Source: Microbacterium saperdae
GTDB lineage: Bacteria > Actinomycetota > Actinomycetes > Actinomycetales > Microbacteriaceae
DNA length: 64,000 bases
Direction: 5' to 3'
Assembly: GCF_006716345.1 (NCBI RefSeq)
Contig: NZ_VFOX01000001.1
Location: forward strand, 2,294,001 to 2,358,000
Of the stretch, positions 35,210 to 44,325 are shown piece after piece. Position 1 is the stretch's first letter. Each line of letters begins with the position of its first letter. The notes beneath the pieces were generated by a model. The model worked only from the letters and a program-made list of their open reading frames with translations, was not told the DNA's origin and did not search any database. Position numbers and translations under genes: made by a program.

Positions 35210-35215
35210 ACCGTA
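35210..35215 (-). promoter_or_regulatory. -10 element of the SDR gene, leaderless type
   Basis: TACGGT on the minus strand, then GGAAGC and the ATG at 35203. Confidence 0.5.
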
Positions 35216-35272
35216 CGATGTTCCGCGTCTTTTCGGCGGCTCCCACTGTTACGTCACATTTCCCACTCATTG

Positions 35273-35299
35273 TTGACAGGCGGGAATATTCCGTACTCT
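35273..35299 (+). promoter_or_regulatory. metY promoter with internal palindrome
   Basis: TTGACA (35273-35278) and TACTCT (35294-35299) form a sigma-70-type promoter with a short 15-nt spacer. GGAATATTCC (35283-35292), a perfect palindrome, lies between them, a place where a repressor would block polymerase. Leader of about 45 nt before the metY ATG. I see no S-box or leader peptide. Confidence 0.5.
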
Positions 35300-35350
35300 C
35301 GCTGAAACGGCATCTGCCATCGACCTTCCACGAGTTCCAGGGGGAACAAC

Positions 35351-36673
35351 ATGTCCGCACCCGAGACCTGGCGTTTCGAGACCAAGCAGATCCACTCGGG
35401 CGCAGCTCCCGACCCGGTCACGAAGGCTCGCGCCACGCCGATCTACCAGACCACCTCCTACGTCTTCGACAGCGCGGACCACGCGGCGAACCTCTTCGCC
35501 CTCGCGGAGTTCGGCAACATCTACACCCGCATCCAGAACCCGACGCAGGATGTGCTGGAGCAGCGTCTCGCCGCTCTGGAGGGGGGCACCGGCGCCCTCG
35601 TCCTCGCCAGCGGTCAGGCTGCCTCGACCTTCGCGGTCCTGAACATCGCCGAGGCCGGAGACCACTTCGTCGCGTCCAGCTCGATCTACGGCGGCACCTA
35701 CAACCTCTTCAAGTACACGCTCGCCAAGCTCGGCATCGAGGTCACGTTCGTCGAGAACCAGGACGACCCCGAGGAATGGCGTCGCGCCGTCCGCCCGAAC
35801 ACCAAGCTGTTCTTCGCGGAGACCATCGGCAACCCGCAGATCAACATCCTCGACATCCGCACGGTCGCCGACGTCGCCCACGAGTCCGGCGTGCCGCTGA
35901 TCGTCGACAACACGATCGCGACCCCGTACCTGATCCGTCCGTTCGAGTTCGGCGCCGACATCGTCGTGCACTCGGTCACCAAGTTCCTGGGCGGTCACGG
36001 CACCACCATCGGCGGCGCCATCATCGACGGCGGCTCCTTCGAGTGGTCGAAGAACGTCGACAGGTTCCCCGGTCTCACGGTTCCGGACCCCTCGTACCAC
36101 GGTGCCAGCTACACCGCCGCTGTCGGCGACCCGCTCGCGTACATCATCAAGGCGCGCGTGCAGCTGCTGCGCGACCTCGGCTCCGCGATCGCCCCGCAGA
36201 GCGCCTGGAACCTCATCCAGGGCATCGAGACGCTGTCGCTGCGCATCGAGCGCCACGTGCAGAACGCGCAGGAGATCGCCGAGTGGCTCGACAACCGTGA
36301 CGACGTCGCGACCGTCAACTACTCCGGCCTGCCGTCCTCGCCGTGGTATGCCAAGGCGAACGAGTATGCCCCCAAGGGCGTCGGCGCCGTGCTCTCGTTC
36401 GAGCTCAAGGGCGGCGTGGAGGCCGGTCGTGAGTTCGTCAACAGCCTGTCTCTGTTCAGCCACCTCGCGAACATCGGCGACGTGCGCTCGCTCGTCATCC
36501 ACCCGGCGTCGACCACGCACGCGCAGCTGACCCCGGAGCAGCAGCTCACCGCGGGCGTCACCCCCGGTCTCGTGCGCCTCTCGGTGGGTATCGAGAACAT
36601 CGAAGACCTCAAGGCAGACCTCGACCAGGCCCTCGCCGCGGCTCGCCGCGTCACGGAGGCCGCTCGCGCCTGA
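35351..36673 (+). CDS. metY: O-acetylhomoserine sulfhydrylase (MetY type)
   Basis: 440-residue PLP enzyme of the Cys/Met metabolism family. Converts O-acetylhomoserine plus sulfide to homocysteine. [43 protein letters not shown], and PLP-lysine Lys211 in [10 protein letters not shown]. Length (about 430) and the [11 protein letters not shown] region point to MetY instead of MetB/MetC (about 390). A strong ribosome site (AGGGGGA) precedes the ATG. The partner gene metX lies 1.8 kb downstream; three transcription units separate them. Confidence 0.95.
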   Translation: MSAPETWRFETKQIHSGAAPDPVTKARATPIYQTTSYVFDSADHAANLFALAEFGNIYTRIQNPTQDVLEQRLAALEGGTGALVLASGQAASTFAVLNIAEAGDHFVASSSIYGGTYNLFKYTLAKLGIEVTFVENQDDPEEWRRAVRPNTKLFFAETIGNPQINILDIRTVADVAHESGVPLIVDNTIATPYLIRPFEFGADIVVHSVTKFLGGHGTTIGGAIIDGGSFEWSKNVDRFPGLTVPDPSYHGASYTAAVGDPLAYIIKARVQLLRDLGSAIAPQSAWNLIQGIETLSLRIERHVQNAQEIAEWLDNRDDVATVNYSGLPSSPWYAKANEYAPKGVGAVLSFELKGGVEAGREFVNSLSLFSHLANIGDVRSLVIHPASTTHAQLTPEQQLTAGVTPGLVRLSVGIENIEDLKADLDQALAAARRVTEAARA

Positions 36674-36690
36674 GTCTCCTCCTCAGAGAA

Positions 36691-36729
36691 CAGGGATGCC
36701 CCGGACCGTCGTGGTCCGGGGCATCCCTG
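36691..36729 (+). terminator. terminator hairpin after metY
   Basis: CAGGGATGCCCCGGACC, loop GTCGT, GGTCCGGGGCATCCCTG: a perfect 17-bp stem 18 nt after the metY stop, sharing its core with the pspA terminator. Confidence 0.85.
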
Positions 36730-36799
36730 CGTCTGCGTCGACCCCTTCGTGCTGCCCGCTGCGGGCCATTCGGCTGTCGCTCAGCCGATCCCGTCGAGA

Positions 36800-37765
36800 A
36801 TGGAAGCCCACCCCGAGGAGAGCACGATCGACACGCACCTGCAGCAGCGGCGCTCCCCGAGGCAGCTGAAGACACGTCGCGCGCGGCAGGTGGCACTCGC
36901 CGCCCTGATCCTGCTCCTCGCTACCGTGTGCAGTGGGATTCCCGGGGTGATCGGCACGGCCGGCGCTGCCATCCTCCCCTGGCTCGGCCTCGGTCTGCTC
37001 GCGGTGCTTCTCACCGCGGCGCTCCTCGCCCGCCGCGTCATCGTGCTGACGCTCGTCCCGGTCCTCGTCTGGGTCCTGGCGATGGCCCCCTCGCTTCCCG
37101 GCCTCCCCGTCGCCGGCACGGAAGGAACCACCCCGATCACGGTGGCGAGCCAGAACGTGCGCGCACAGTCCGGTGGTGCAGCGGCATCCGCTGCTGATCT
37201 CGCAGGGAACGGTGCGGACGTGATCGCGCTCACCGAGCTGGATGGCGAGAGTCTCGCCGCTGCCGGCGAGACTCTCGCCGGCGACTACCCGTATTCGTTC
37301 GCCGTGGGCACGGTGGCGATCTGGAGCATGTACCCGATCGCCGATGTCGAACCGCTCTTCCTCGGGCTCGGCTGGAAACGCGCGCTGCGCGTCGAGGTGC
37401 AGACCCCGACCACGCCGCTCGCCGTCTACGTCCTGCATGCCGCCTCCGTGCGCCCCGGACACCAACAGGATCGCGACACCATGCTGGCCGGACTCGCCGA
37501 TGCGGTCGCGGCCGACCCCGCCGCGGCCCTGATCGCTGTCGGGGACTTCAATGCGACCTCCGCCGACCCCGCTCTCTCGGCGATCCGTGCGCAGGCCGAC
37601 TGGGTGCGCCCGACCGACGGGACCCTGGGTTTCACATGGCCGGCGGCATTCCCGCTCGCTCGCATCGACCAGGTCTTCGTGCGCGGGCTCTCGGTGCTGT
37701 CCTCGACCACGATCCGCGCCGGAAACAGCGACCATCTGGCCACGGTGACGTCGATCACGCCCTGA
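36800..37765 (+). CDS. membrane-anchored endonuclease/exonuclease/phosphatase family protein
   Basis: 321 residues. Two to three N-terminal helices (about 35-100) are followed by an EEP fold outside the membrane: TVASQNVRAQSGG (first metal-binding Asn), VIALTELD (catalytic Glu), YVLHAASVRPG, AVGDFNATSADP (Asp/Asn) and GNSDHLATV (Asp-His). This layout is common in actinobacteria and may act on nucleic acids or phospholipids outside the cell. The start is not certain: ATG 36800 has no ribosome site, and GTG 36749 in the same frame is an alternative. Confidence 0.85.
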   Translation: MEAHPEESTIDTHLQQRRSPRQLKTRRARQVALAALILLLATVCSGIPGVIGTAGAAILPWLGLGLLAVLLTAALLARRVIVLTLVPVLVWVLAMAPSLPGLPVAGTEGTTPITVASQNVRAQSGGAAASAADLAGNGADVIALTELDGESLAAAGETLAGDYPYSFAVGTVAIWSMYPIADVEPLFLGLGWKRALRVEVQTPTTPLAVYVLHAASVRPGHQQDRDTMLAGLADAVAADPAAALIAVGDFNATSADPALSAIRAQADWVRPTDGTLGFTWPAAFPLARIDQVFVRGLSVLSSTTIRAGNSDHLATVTSITP

Positions 37766-37781
37766 GGTGCAGGGCGGTCGT

Positions 37782-38264
37782 CTACGACGCGATGCGCGGG
37801 GCGACCGAGATGCGATAGGCGCCGGGGGCGCCGGCGCTGTCCAGCTCGATCATGAAGCCGGTCTCCGTCGTGGTCGCATCGAACGACACGCTCCCCGGGC
37901 AGGTCAGCCGCGTGGTCGCATCCTGCCGATGATCCGTCTGGTCGAATCGGACCTCGATCTCGTCGGGACCGGCGCATTCGACCGTGACGACGTAGGTTCC
38001 GGGTGCCGCGCTCCCGTGCGACCATCCGACAGGCCCGACCCCCCTGCCCGTGCCGAAGGAGCCCCACATGGCGCCCACCGCCTCATCGTCGGAGACCGGT
38101 GACGCCTCCGCGTCGAAGTAGCCCTCGTACTCGTCTTCGGCGACGGAGACGACGACGTCGCTCGCCTCGCGGGACTCGGGGGCGGCGACGAGCGGCGAGC
38201 ATCCCGCCACAGCGACGGTCGCCCCGACCACCATTCCCGCCGCCATCGCCCTGGTCCGTCGCAT
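37782..38264 (-). CDS. uncharacterised lipoprotein
   Basis: 160 residues. Signal peptide with twin Arg near the start (MRRTRAMAAGMVVGATVAVAGC; lipobox VAGC, Cys at residue 22), then an acidic segment (AEDEYEGYFDAEASP) and a beta-rich domain with two further cysteines (VTVECAGPDE and TRLTCPGSV) that could form a disulfide. No family recognised. TACGCT-CGGGCC precedes the ATG (leaderless type); longer in-frame starts have no support. Confidence 0.75.
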   Translation of the reverse strand: MRRTRAMAAGMVVGATVAVAGCSPLVAAPESREASDVVVSVAEDEYEGYFDAEASPVSDDEAVGAMWGSFGTGRGVGPVGWSHGSAAPGTYVVTVECAGPDEIEVRFDQTDHRQDATTRLTCPGSVSFDATTTETGFMIELDSAGAPGAYRISVAPRIAS

Positions 38265-38270
38265 GGCCCG

Positions 38271-38276
38271 AGCGTA
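38271..38276 (-). promoter_or_regulatory. -10 element of the lipoprotein gene, leaderless type
   Basis: TACGCT on the minus strand, then CGGGCC and the ATG at 38264. Confidence 0.45.
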
Positions 38277-38431
38277 GCGGACACCGCTGCCCTCGTCCCG
38301 GGGCGAAACGCCCGGGACCGCCGCTGAACGAGCGACGTTTTCCGCTTCTGACCCGGGCAACACCCGGGCAACACCCGACCCCGCACCGTAACGTTCGACT
38401 GTCCGCCGCTCCACCAGGCGAGAATGGAGAC

Positions 38432-39640
38432 ATGGACTGGCAGACGACCTCCGAGGACACGGTGCCATCGGCGCCCGTGACGGAGGCCGATGTGCGCCTA
38501 CTGCGCGCACGCCCTCCCGCCACGGGAGCCTGGCGTGACGGCGACCCGATCGGCGGGCGGCACTTCGCCTCGTTCGGCTCCTTCCGCACCGAGAGCGGCA
38601 CCGAACTCCCCGGCATCCGTCTCGCCTACGAGACCTGGGGCGAGCTGAACGAGGCGCGCGACAACGCGGTCCTCGTCCTGCACGCCCTCACCGGTGACAG
38701 CCATGTGCGCGGCCCCGCCGGCGCCGGGCATCCCACGGCCGGCTGGTGGGAGGACCTCACCGGCCCCGGCGCTCCTCTCGACACCGACCGCTGGTTCCTG
38801 ATCGCACCCAACATGCTCGGCGGATGCCAGGGCTCCACCGGTCCGGCCAGCGTCGCTCCGAACGGCTATGAGTGGGCGTCGCGGTTCCCCTATCTGACGA
38901 TCCGCGACCAGGTCGCCGCGCAGGTCCTGCTCGCTGATGCGCTCGGGATCGAGCGCTGGGCTGCGGTGATCGGCGGCTCGATGGGCGGCATGCACGCGCT
39001 GGAGTGGGCGGCGACGCATCCGGAGCGCGTCGAGCGTCTCGCCGTGCTCTCCTCTCCCCCGGTGACGACGGCCGACCAGATCGCCCTGAACACCGTGCAG
39101 ATCGGCACGATCAGCATGGACCCGCGGTTCCAGGGCGGGGAGTACTACGACCTGGGCGACGGTGACGGCCCGCACCGCGGCCTGGCGCTCGCACGGCGTA
39201 TGGCGCTGCTGAACTACCGGAGCCCGATCGAACTCAACCAGCGCTTCCAACGCTCGTGGCAGTCCGACGTGTCGCCCCTGGGCCACGGCGGGCGATTCGC
39301 CGTCGAGTCGTACCTCGACTTCCACGGCAACAAGTTCACGCGACGTTTCGATGCGAACAGCTACATCACGCTCGTCGAGGCGATGAACTCACACGACGTG
39401 GGCCGTGACCGCGGCGGCGTCGAAGAGGCCTTGCACGCGGTCACCGCCACCACGCTCGTGCTCGGGATCGACAGCGACCGGCTCTTCCCTGTCGACGGGC
39501 AGCATCGCATCGCCCGCAGCATCCCGAACACCCTCGATGGCAACGAGGCCGTGGTGCTCGCGAGCGACTTCGGCCACGACGGATTCCTGATCGAGAGTGA
39601 AGCGGTCGGCGCGCATCTGCGGCGCCTGCTCGACAGCTGA
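38432..39640 (+). CDS. metX: homoserine O-acetyltransferase MetX
   Basis: 402 residues, alpha/beta-hydrolase fold. Transfers acetyl from acetyl-CoA to homoserine, the step before MetY. Nucleophile Ser183 in GGSMGGMHALEWA, with NMLGGCQGSTGPAS just before it; Asp in LGIDSDRLFP and His in FGHDGFLIE. The C-GGCQGSTGP region is diagnostic for the MetX group. The ATG is preceded by GAGAAT-GGAGAC, a weaker leaderless match; the upstream in-frame codons are not conserved sequence. Confidence 0.95.
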   Translation: MDWQTTSEDTVPSAPVTEADVRLLRARPPATGAWRDGDPIGGRHFASFGSFRTESGTELPGIRLAYETWGELNEARDNAVLVLHALTGDSHVRGPAGAGHPTAGWWEDLTGPGAPLDTDRWFLIAPNMLGGCQGSTGPASVAPNGYEWASRFPYLTIRDQVAAQVLLADALGIERWAAVIGGSMGGMHALEWAATHPERVERLAVLSSPPVTTADQIALNTVQIGTISMDPRFQGGEYYDLGDGDGPHRGLALARRMALLNYRSPIELNQRFQRSWQSDVSPLGHGGRFAVESYLDFHGNKFTRRFDANSYITLVEAMNSHDVGRDRGGVEEALHAVTATTLVLGIDSDRLFPVDGQHRIARSIPNTLDGNEAVVLASDFGHDGFLIESEAVGAHLRRLLDS

Positions 39641-39656
39641 CCGCAGAGGTCTCTGC

Positions 39657-40262
39657 TCAGGCGGAGACGAAGGTCCAGGGCAGGTGCGAGGCGTCGAGCC
39701 GACCCTGCGCCCATTCGAACGCGCGGCCCGCGTCCTGTACTCGCGTCTGGAACAACTCTGCGGTGCCTGCGGAGGCGAGAGCGGACTCGACGTCGTCGCA
39801 CGCGACGAGCCGGTGCAGGGTCACCCACGTCGGTGGGAAGAGCACCCACGCGCCGGCCCCGTGGCGCTCGAGGGCGACGGCCGGGCTCACCCACTCGATC
39901 TCGCTCACCTCGTCGACGGATGGCGACGGTTGCTGATCCGCCGCCGTCGCGAGGAAGAACCAGGTGCGGATGCGCGTCGGCGCCTCGCGCGGCGGCTGCC
40001 ACTGCGACAGCACGACGAGCTCGTCGACGTCGAGGCCGACTTCTTCGAAGGTCTCCCGGATACCCGCTCGCCGCGCATCCTCGATCTCGGGCGCTCCGGG
40101 GCGCCGGTCGACGTCCTCGACCTTTCCCCCGGGGAAGACCCACGCTCCCGCGAACGATCCCCTGTCGGGACGGCGCATCAGCAGCACCTCGATGCCGGAC
40201 ACCGCCGGACGCAGCAGGATCACGGTTCCGGCGACGGGCAGAGACTCTTCGGGGTCGCTCAC
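39657..40262 (-). CDS. Nudix hydrolase, NUDT19-like
   Basis: 201 residues. Starts VAGTVILLRP with a Nudix fold. The Nudix box is split by an insertion: FPGGKVEDVDRR, extra residues, then ARRAGIRETFEEVGL, as in NUDT19-type coenzyme A/acyl-CoA diphosphatases. Substrate not proven. GTG start (MSDPEESLPV). A possible -10 overlaps the stop of the MFS gene 9 nt upstream, so it may simply be read from the MFS transcript. Confidence 0.88.
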   Translation of the reverse strand: MSDPEESLPVAGTVILLRPAVSGIEVLLMRRPDRGSFAGAWVFPGGKVEDVDRRPGAPEIEDARRAGIRETFEEVGLDVDELVVLSQWQPPREAPTRIRTWFFLATAADQQPSPSVDEVSEIEWVSPAVALERHGAGAWVLFPPTWVTLHRLVACDDVESALASAGTAELFQTRVQDAGRAFEWAQGRLDASHLPWTFVSA

Positions 40263-40271
40263 CCCGTCACT

Positions 40272-41501
40272 CTACGACGCGACCAGCACCGGAGCCGCGG
40301 GCCGCCGCGCTTCGACACGGTACGACAGCAGCGCGATCAGCAGTCCGGCGAGCGCCAGCGCGGCTCCCGTCCAGGCCGGAGCGGTGTAGCTCCATCCGAG
40401 GGCGATGACCACGCCGCCCAGGAACGCCCCGAGGCTGTTGCCGATGTTGAGCGCGGAGTGGTTCATCGCGGCGGCGATCGACTGGTTGTCGCCGGCGACG
40501 TCCATGAGTCGCGTCTGGATCGTCGGGCTGAGCACCGAGGAGACGAAACCGACGATCAGCACGATGAGGCTCAGGCTCACGATCCAGAACGACAGCACCG
40601 CGAGCAGTGCGAACACCACCGCCATGGCCGCCAGACCGAAGAGGAGCGTGCGGCGCAGGTCGATGTCGGCCAGGTGTCCGCCGACCAGGTTTCCCGCCGT
40701 CATCCCGAGGCCCATGAGCACGAGCACGATCGGCACGACCCACTCCGGCGATCCGGCGACTTCGGTCACGAGCGGCGCGATGTAGCTGTAGACCGCGAAG
40801 AATCCGCCGAAGCCGATCGCCCCCACACCGAGCGTGAACCACACCTGACGGATGCGGAACACCCCGAGCTCCTGACGCATCGTGCGTCCCGGCTCTCCCG
40901 GGTGCTTCGGCACGAAGAACGTGATGCACAGCGTGGCGACGGCGAACACGAATGCGACGACGGCGAAGGCTGCGCGCCAGCCGAACTCCTGGCCGAGATA
41001 CGTGCCCAACGGCACTCCGACCACGTTCGCGACCGTGAGGCCGGTGAGGATGAAGGCCACGCCCTTGGCGCGGTTGCCCGGACCCATCACATCGGCCGCG
41101 ACCAGCGCGCCGATGCCGAAGTAGGCGCCGTGGGGCAGGCCGGCGAGGAACCGCGAGATCCCGACGAGCTCGAACGTCGGCAGCACGACCGTGAGCGCGT
41201 TGAACACGGTCAGCGCGAGCGCGAGCACGATCATCACGCGGTGCCGCGGATAGCGCGCCACGAACCCGGCGATGGTGGGCGCGCCGATCACGACGCCGAG
41301 CGCGTACAACGAGATCAGCCAGCCGGCCTGGCTCAGCGCGTCTTCCTGGCTGGTCGCCGAGAGAGCGGGAAGCAGGTCGGATGCGATGTTGGGCAGGAGG
41401 CCCATGATCACGAACTCGGTCATGCCGATTCCGAAGCTGCCTATGGCGAGAGAGAGGAGCGCCCTCTTCGCCGCACCCCTCGATTCAGTCGAGGGATTCA
41501 C
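40272..41501 (-). CDS. MFS transporter, DHA1 (Cmx/AraJ-like)
   Basis: 409 residues with 12 helices. Start AIGSFGIGMTEFVIMGLLPNIASDL and the mid-protein GLPHGAYFGIGALVAADV are characteristic of the Cmx (chloramphenicol)/AraJ/YdhP group. Likely an exporter; the drug or sugar specificity is unknown. GTG start preceded by TAGCAT-GGTCAG (leaderless type). It begins 19 nt after the kinase-like gene ends, on the same strand. Confidence 0.91.
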   Translation of the reverse strand: MNPSTESRGAAKRALLSLAIGSFGIGMTEFVIMGLLPNIASDLLPALSATSQEDALSQAGWLISLYALGVVIGAPTIAGFVARYPRHRVMIVLALALTVFNALTVVLPTFELVGISRFLAGLPHGAYFGIGALVAADVMGPGNRAKGVAFILTGLTVANVVGVPLGTYLGQEFGWRAAFAVVAFVFAVATLCITFFVPKHPGEPGRTMRQELGVFRIRQVWFTLGVGAIGFGGFFAVYSYIAPLVTEVAGSPEWVVPIVLVLMGLGMTAGNLVGGHLADIDLRRTLLFGLAAMAVVFALLAVLSFWIVSLSLIVLIVGFVSSVLSPTIQTRLMDVAGDNQSIAAAMNHSALNIGNSLGAFLGGVVIALGWSYTAPAWTGAALALAGLLIALLSYRVEARRPAAPVLVAS

Positions 41502-41507
41502 CTGACC

Positions 41508-41513
41508 ATGCTA
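41508..41513 (-). promoter_or_regulatory. -10 element of the DHA1 transporter gene, leaderless type
   Basis: TAGCAT on the minus strand, then GGTCAG and the GTG at 41501. Confidence 0.4.
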
Positions 41514-41520
41514 CCGGTCG

Positions 41521-42750
41521 TCAGCCCGCCTCGATCGCCGGCGGCCGGAACCCTTCCAGCAGGCCCGGATGGAGATCGTTCCACAGTCCGAAGACTCGGG
41601 GCCAATCGATGAGTCGTCCCCGGGAGTGCTCCGACAGGGCCATCATCGCCGTGGCCGCTCGGCCTCCGAAACCGGGAATCTGCGGATCCACCTTCTCTTC
41701 GATCGCGATCTGCATCAGATCGCTGTACCCGCGCGCGTCGAATGTGGAGTGGGCGTCGTCATCGATCCCCGCCGAGCTCTCCGAGTAGCCGAGGACGAGA
41801 TTCAGGACGAACGTCAGGCGGAGCAGGTCGCTGCTCAACTCATATGGATCAACAGCGTGGTGCGAGTCCTTCACGAAGTAGGGCTCGAATCTCCCGGAAT
41901 CTCCTGACGGCTCCTGCTCGATGCGCAGCAGCTCCATGAAGGTCGCATCCGAATCCTCGAGCATCGGCTTCAGGAAGCGTCGCGCGGCGCTGATGAGGAA
42001 GGAGTTCTCCCTGATCTTTCCGACTTCCGATGAGGTTCCTGCAGCCTGGCTGGACCCCAGATCGATCACCTTGATGCGATGCGGATTCAGCTGTCCGGCG
42101 CCCGTATCCGGGAAGTACGGCCGCACACTCCAGCGCTCGGCGAGAGGGATCTCCCCCTCGATCAGAAGGTTGCCGTTGTTCAGATCTCCATGGATGACGC
42201 CGTTGCTGTGCAGTGTGATCACGGAGATGAGGTAGCCCGACAACGCGTTCAAGTGCTCCTGCAACATCGTCGTCCGGATCAGCCGCCGCGTCTCCGCCCC
42301 GCTGATGCGCTCTGCACCCGCGTAACTCTTCAGTGCGCGCCGCCACTGCTCACTCGCTCCGAACCACTGTCCCAGTGTCTCGATCGAGGCCACGCTCTCC
42401 ATCACCGAGAAGGAGATCGGCCGGGGGTAGGCGAAGGTTCCCGCGTCATGGACGAGCGCCACCACGTCTCGAAGGTCGGCATTGGCGTTCTTGGAGGCCT
42501 CGAGCCAGGCCTTCTGTGTCACCGAGTCATCCCCGGGGATGTAGAGCTTGACGACCTGGGTGGTGGAGAGGGCGCGGTGCGTCGCCCGAAACACCACCCC
42601 GTTCGCTCCCGCTCCCAGTGGAGCATCGTCGAGGATGAGCCTAGGCAGAACCGGGCGTCGGTCTTCGTCGAGTACAGGTTCGCCCGCGTAGTAGAGTTGC
42701 CCGTCCGAAGTCGTGAACCTGCCGACGGCGCCGTCTCCCGGAGCGGTCAA
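41521..42750 (-). CDS. divergent protein kinase-like protein
   Basis: 409 residues. A short N-terminal region is followed by a kinase core: glycine loop LGAGANGVVF (45-54), Lys68 in VVKLY, catalytic loop HGDLNNGNLLI with Asp189 and Asn194 (HRD changed to HGD), and metal loop IDLGSS with Asp230 (DFG changed to DLG). The ATP and metal residues are thus intact, so activity is plausible, on protein or small molecule. The remaining 170 residues are helical and unlike Hanks-type kinases; there is no membrane helix or PASTA domain. TTG start with GGAG 8 nt upstream, overlapping the stop of the MTH1187 gene, so it is co-translated. Confidence 0.8.
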   Translation of the reverse strand: MTAPGDGAVGRFTTSDGQLYYAGEPVLDEDRRPVLPRLILDDAPLGAGANGVVFRATHRALSTTQVVKLYIPGDDSVTQKAWLEASKNANADLRDVVALVHDAGTFAYPRPISFSVMESVASIETLGQWFGASEQWRRALKSYAGAERISGAETRRLIRTTMLQEHLNALSGYLISVITLHSNGVIHGDLNNGNLLIEGEIPLAERWSVRPYFPDTGAGQLNPHRIKVIDLGSSQAAGTSSEVGKIRENSFLISAARRFLKPMLEDSDATFMELLRIEQEPSGDSGRFEPYFVKDSHHAVDPYELSSDLLRLTFVLNLVLGYSESSAGIDDDAHSTFDARGYSDLMQIAIEEKVDPQIPGFGGRAATAMMALSEHSRGRLIDWPRVFGLWNDLHPGLLEGFRPPAIEAG

Positions 42751-43082
42751 TTCGACGTCTCCGTCCCCTCGATCGCCGCCTCGAGGCGCTCGATCTTCGC
42801 ATCCAGCTCTCCCGAGTATCCGGGACGGATGTCGGCCTTCAGGACCAACGACACCCGCGACCCGAACGGCATCACAGCCTCGGTCGCGCGCTTGACGACG
42901 TCCATCACGGTGTCCCAGTCGGGACCCTCGATCTCGGTGAACATGCTCGTGGTGCGATGAGCCAGACCGGACTCGCGCACGACCTTGACGGCGGCGGCGA
43001 CCGCATCGTGCACGGAGTCGCTCGTACGTTCCTGTCCTTCGGCGGGGGTTCCGCTGGGGGCGACGGAGAAGGCGATCAGCAT
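42747..43082 (-). CDS. MTH1187 family thiamine-binding protein
   Basis: 111 residues. Starts MLIAFSVAPSGT, continues VHDAVAAAVKVVRESGLAHRTTSMFTEIEGPDWDTVMDVVKRA, the MTH1187/YkoF fold (ferredoxin-like, tetrameric). Members bind thiamine or hydroxymethylpyrimidine. A strong AGGAG precedes the ATG. Located 4 nt after the GT87 gene and overlapping the kinase gene start. Confidence 0.92.
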   Translation of the reverse strand: MLIAFSVAPSGTPAEGQERTSDSVHDAVAAAVKVVRESGLAHRTTSMFTEIEGPDWDTVMDVVKRATEAVMPFGSRVSLVLKADIRPGYSGELDAKIERLEAAIEGTETSN

Positions 43083-43086
43083 GGTT

Positions 43087-44325
43087 TCACTCCTGGTGGT
43101 TGGGTGTACGGACGGCGGGCACCCGCACCAGAGCGCGGATGCCGACGATGAGGAGAACGATGAGCAGTACGTTGCGCAGCGTCAGGACGAGTACGGGAAG
43201 CAGCTGCGCCGCGAGCAGTGCGTCATAGCTCAGCGGGTACACGAGGCAGGTGAGAGCGCAGAGCACGAGCACCAGCACAGCGGGCACGCGAGCCCTGGCG
43301 GAATCCAGCACCAGCCAGATCACCACGGGCGCGATCAGCCAGGTCTGGAACTGCGGGGAACCGACCTTGTTCGTGACGATCAGCACGGCGACGAGCGACA
43401 GCGTCAGCGGCGGGAACAGCCTGTGGAAGGAGGCGCCGCGCAGCGTCTTCACGACCCCGAGCGCTGTGACCGCGAGCACCGCGACCACCATCAGCGGAGT
43501 GAGCAGCGCCTGCACGGCATCCACGCCGTCAGCGGAGATCTGGAAGGTGAGGATCTCGAAGCTGTACTCGATGCGCGCGGCGCCCGCGACGGCGAGCCAG
43601 AGGAACGGAGTCGCCGCGACCGCCTCGATCTGCAGTCCCCGACCGGTCTGCTCGGTGAGGAAGCCGAGCACCTCGTCGTCGGCACCCAGCAGCACGAGCA
43701 GCACCATGACGCCGGCTGTCACCGCGGCGGCGGCGATCAGCACCCGCAGCCGCGCCCGCACCGCCACGACCGCGGCGATGACCAGCGCCCCGGGCCAGAT
43801 CTTGATCCATGCCCCGATCGTGAGCAGCGCGGCGGCGAGCGCCGGTCTCGTCGACAGCCAGAGTCCCCCGACGACCGCGATCGGTACCGTGATCGCGTCG
43901 ATCCGGTACAGCGCGATCGGGCCGAGAAGCAGCAGCGCGGCGCACCAGAACCAGGCGGCCGTGATGCGGGGACGCGAAGGAGAACGGCCGAGCAGCACCG
44001 CGAACGCGAGCGCATCGAGCGCCGTCACCAGAACCGCCCAGGCGATCAGGTAGGCCCCGGACGCCCCGAGCAGGGGCACGAGCGGCATCGACAGAGCCTT
44101 CGCGAGCAGCATCGGCACGAGCGCGAGTTGCGGGTACACCCAGGTCTCGGTGACCCCCACGATCGCGCCGCCGCCCAACGCCGACGAAGCCCAGGGCTCG
44201 TAGACCAGCACCACATCACCCATGGGCTGGCTGGGGTAGATCCACCCCACCCAGGCGGTGAGCAGATGCACGGCGAGGAAGACGATCCACAGCGCCGCGA
44301 GACGTGCGGTGTTCAGACGGGTCAT
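43087..44325 (-). CDS. GT87/DUF2029-type membrane glycosyltransferase-like protein
   Basis: 412 residues with about ten helices. An acidic residue in the first extracytosolic loop (PMGDVVLVYEPW), ALYRIDAITVPIAV and IGAWIKIWPGALV follow the GT87 (polyprenol-phosphate-mannose-dependent alpha-mannosyltransferase) layout. It may add sugar to a lipoglycan outside the membrane; this is family inference. The ATG overlaps the nnrD stop by 4 nt. Confidence 0.83.
   Translation of the reverse strand: MTRLNTARLAALWIVFLAVHLLTAWVGWIYPSQPMGDVVLVYEPWASSALGGGAIVGVTETWVYPQLALVPMLLAKALSMPLVPLLGASGAYLIAWAVLVTALDALAFAVLLGRSPSRPRITAAWFWCAALLLLGPIALYRIDAITVPIAVVGGLWLSTRPALAAALLTIGAWIKIWPGALVIAAVVAVRARLRVLIAAAAVTAGVMVLLVLLGADDEVLGFLTEQTGRGLQIEAVAATPFLWLAVAGAARIEYSFEILTFQISADGVDAVQALLTPLMVVAVLAVTALGVVKTLRGASFHRLFPPLTLSLVAVLIVTNKVGSPQFQTWLIAPVVIWLVLDSARARVPAVLVLVLCALTCLVYPLSYDALLAAQLLPVLVLTLRNVLLIVLLIVGIRALVRVPAVRTPNHQE

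Noticed and set aside
40269..40274. TAGAGT 6 nt before the Nudix GTG as a leaderless promoter
   Set aside because: Its TAG is the stop codon of the MFS gene and the gap is 9 nt; the match may be chance, so it is not counted.
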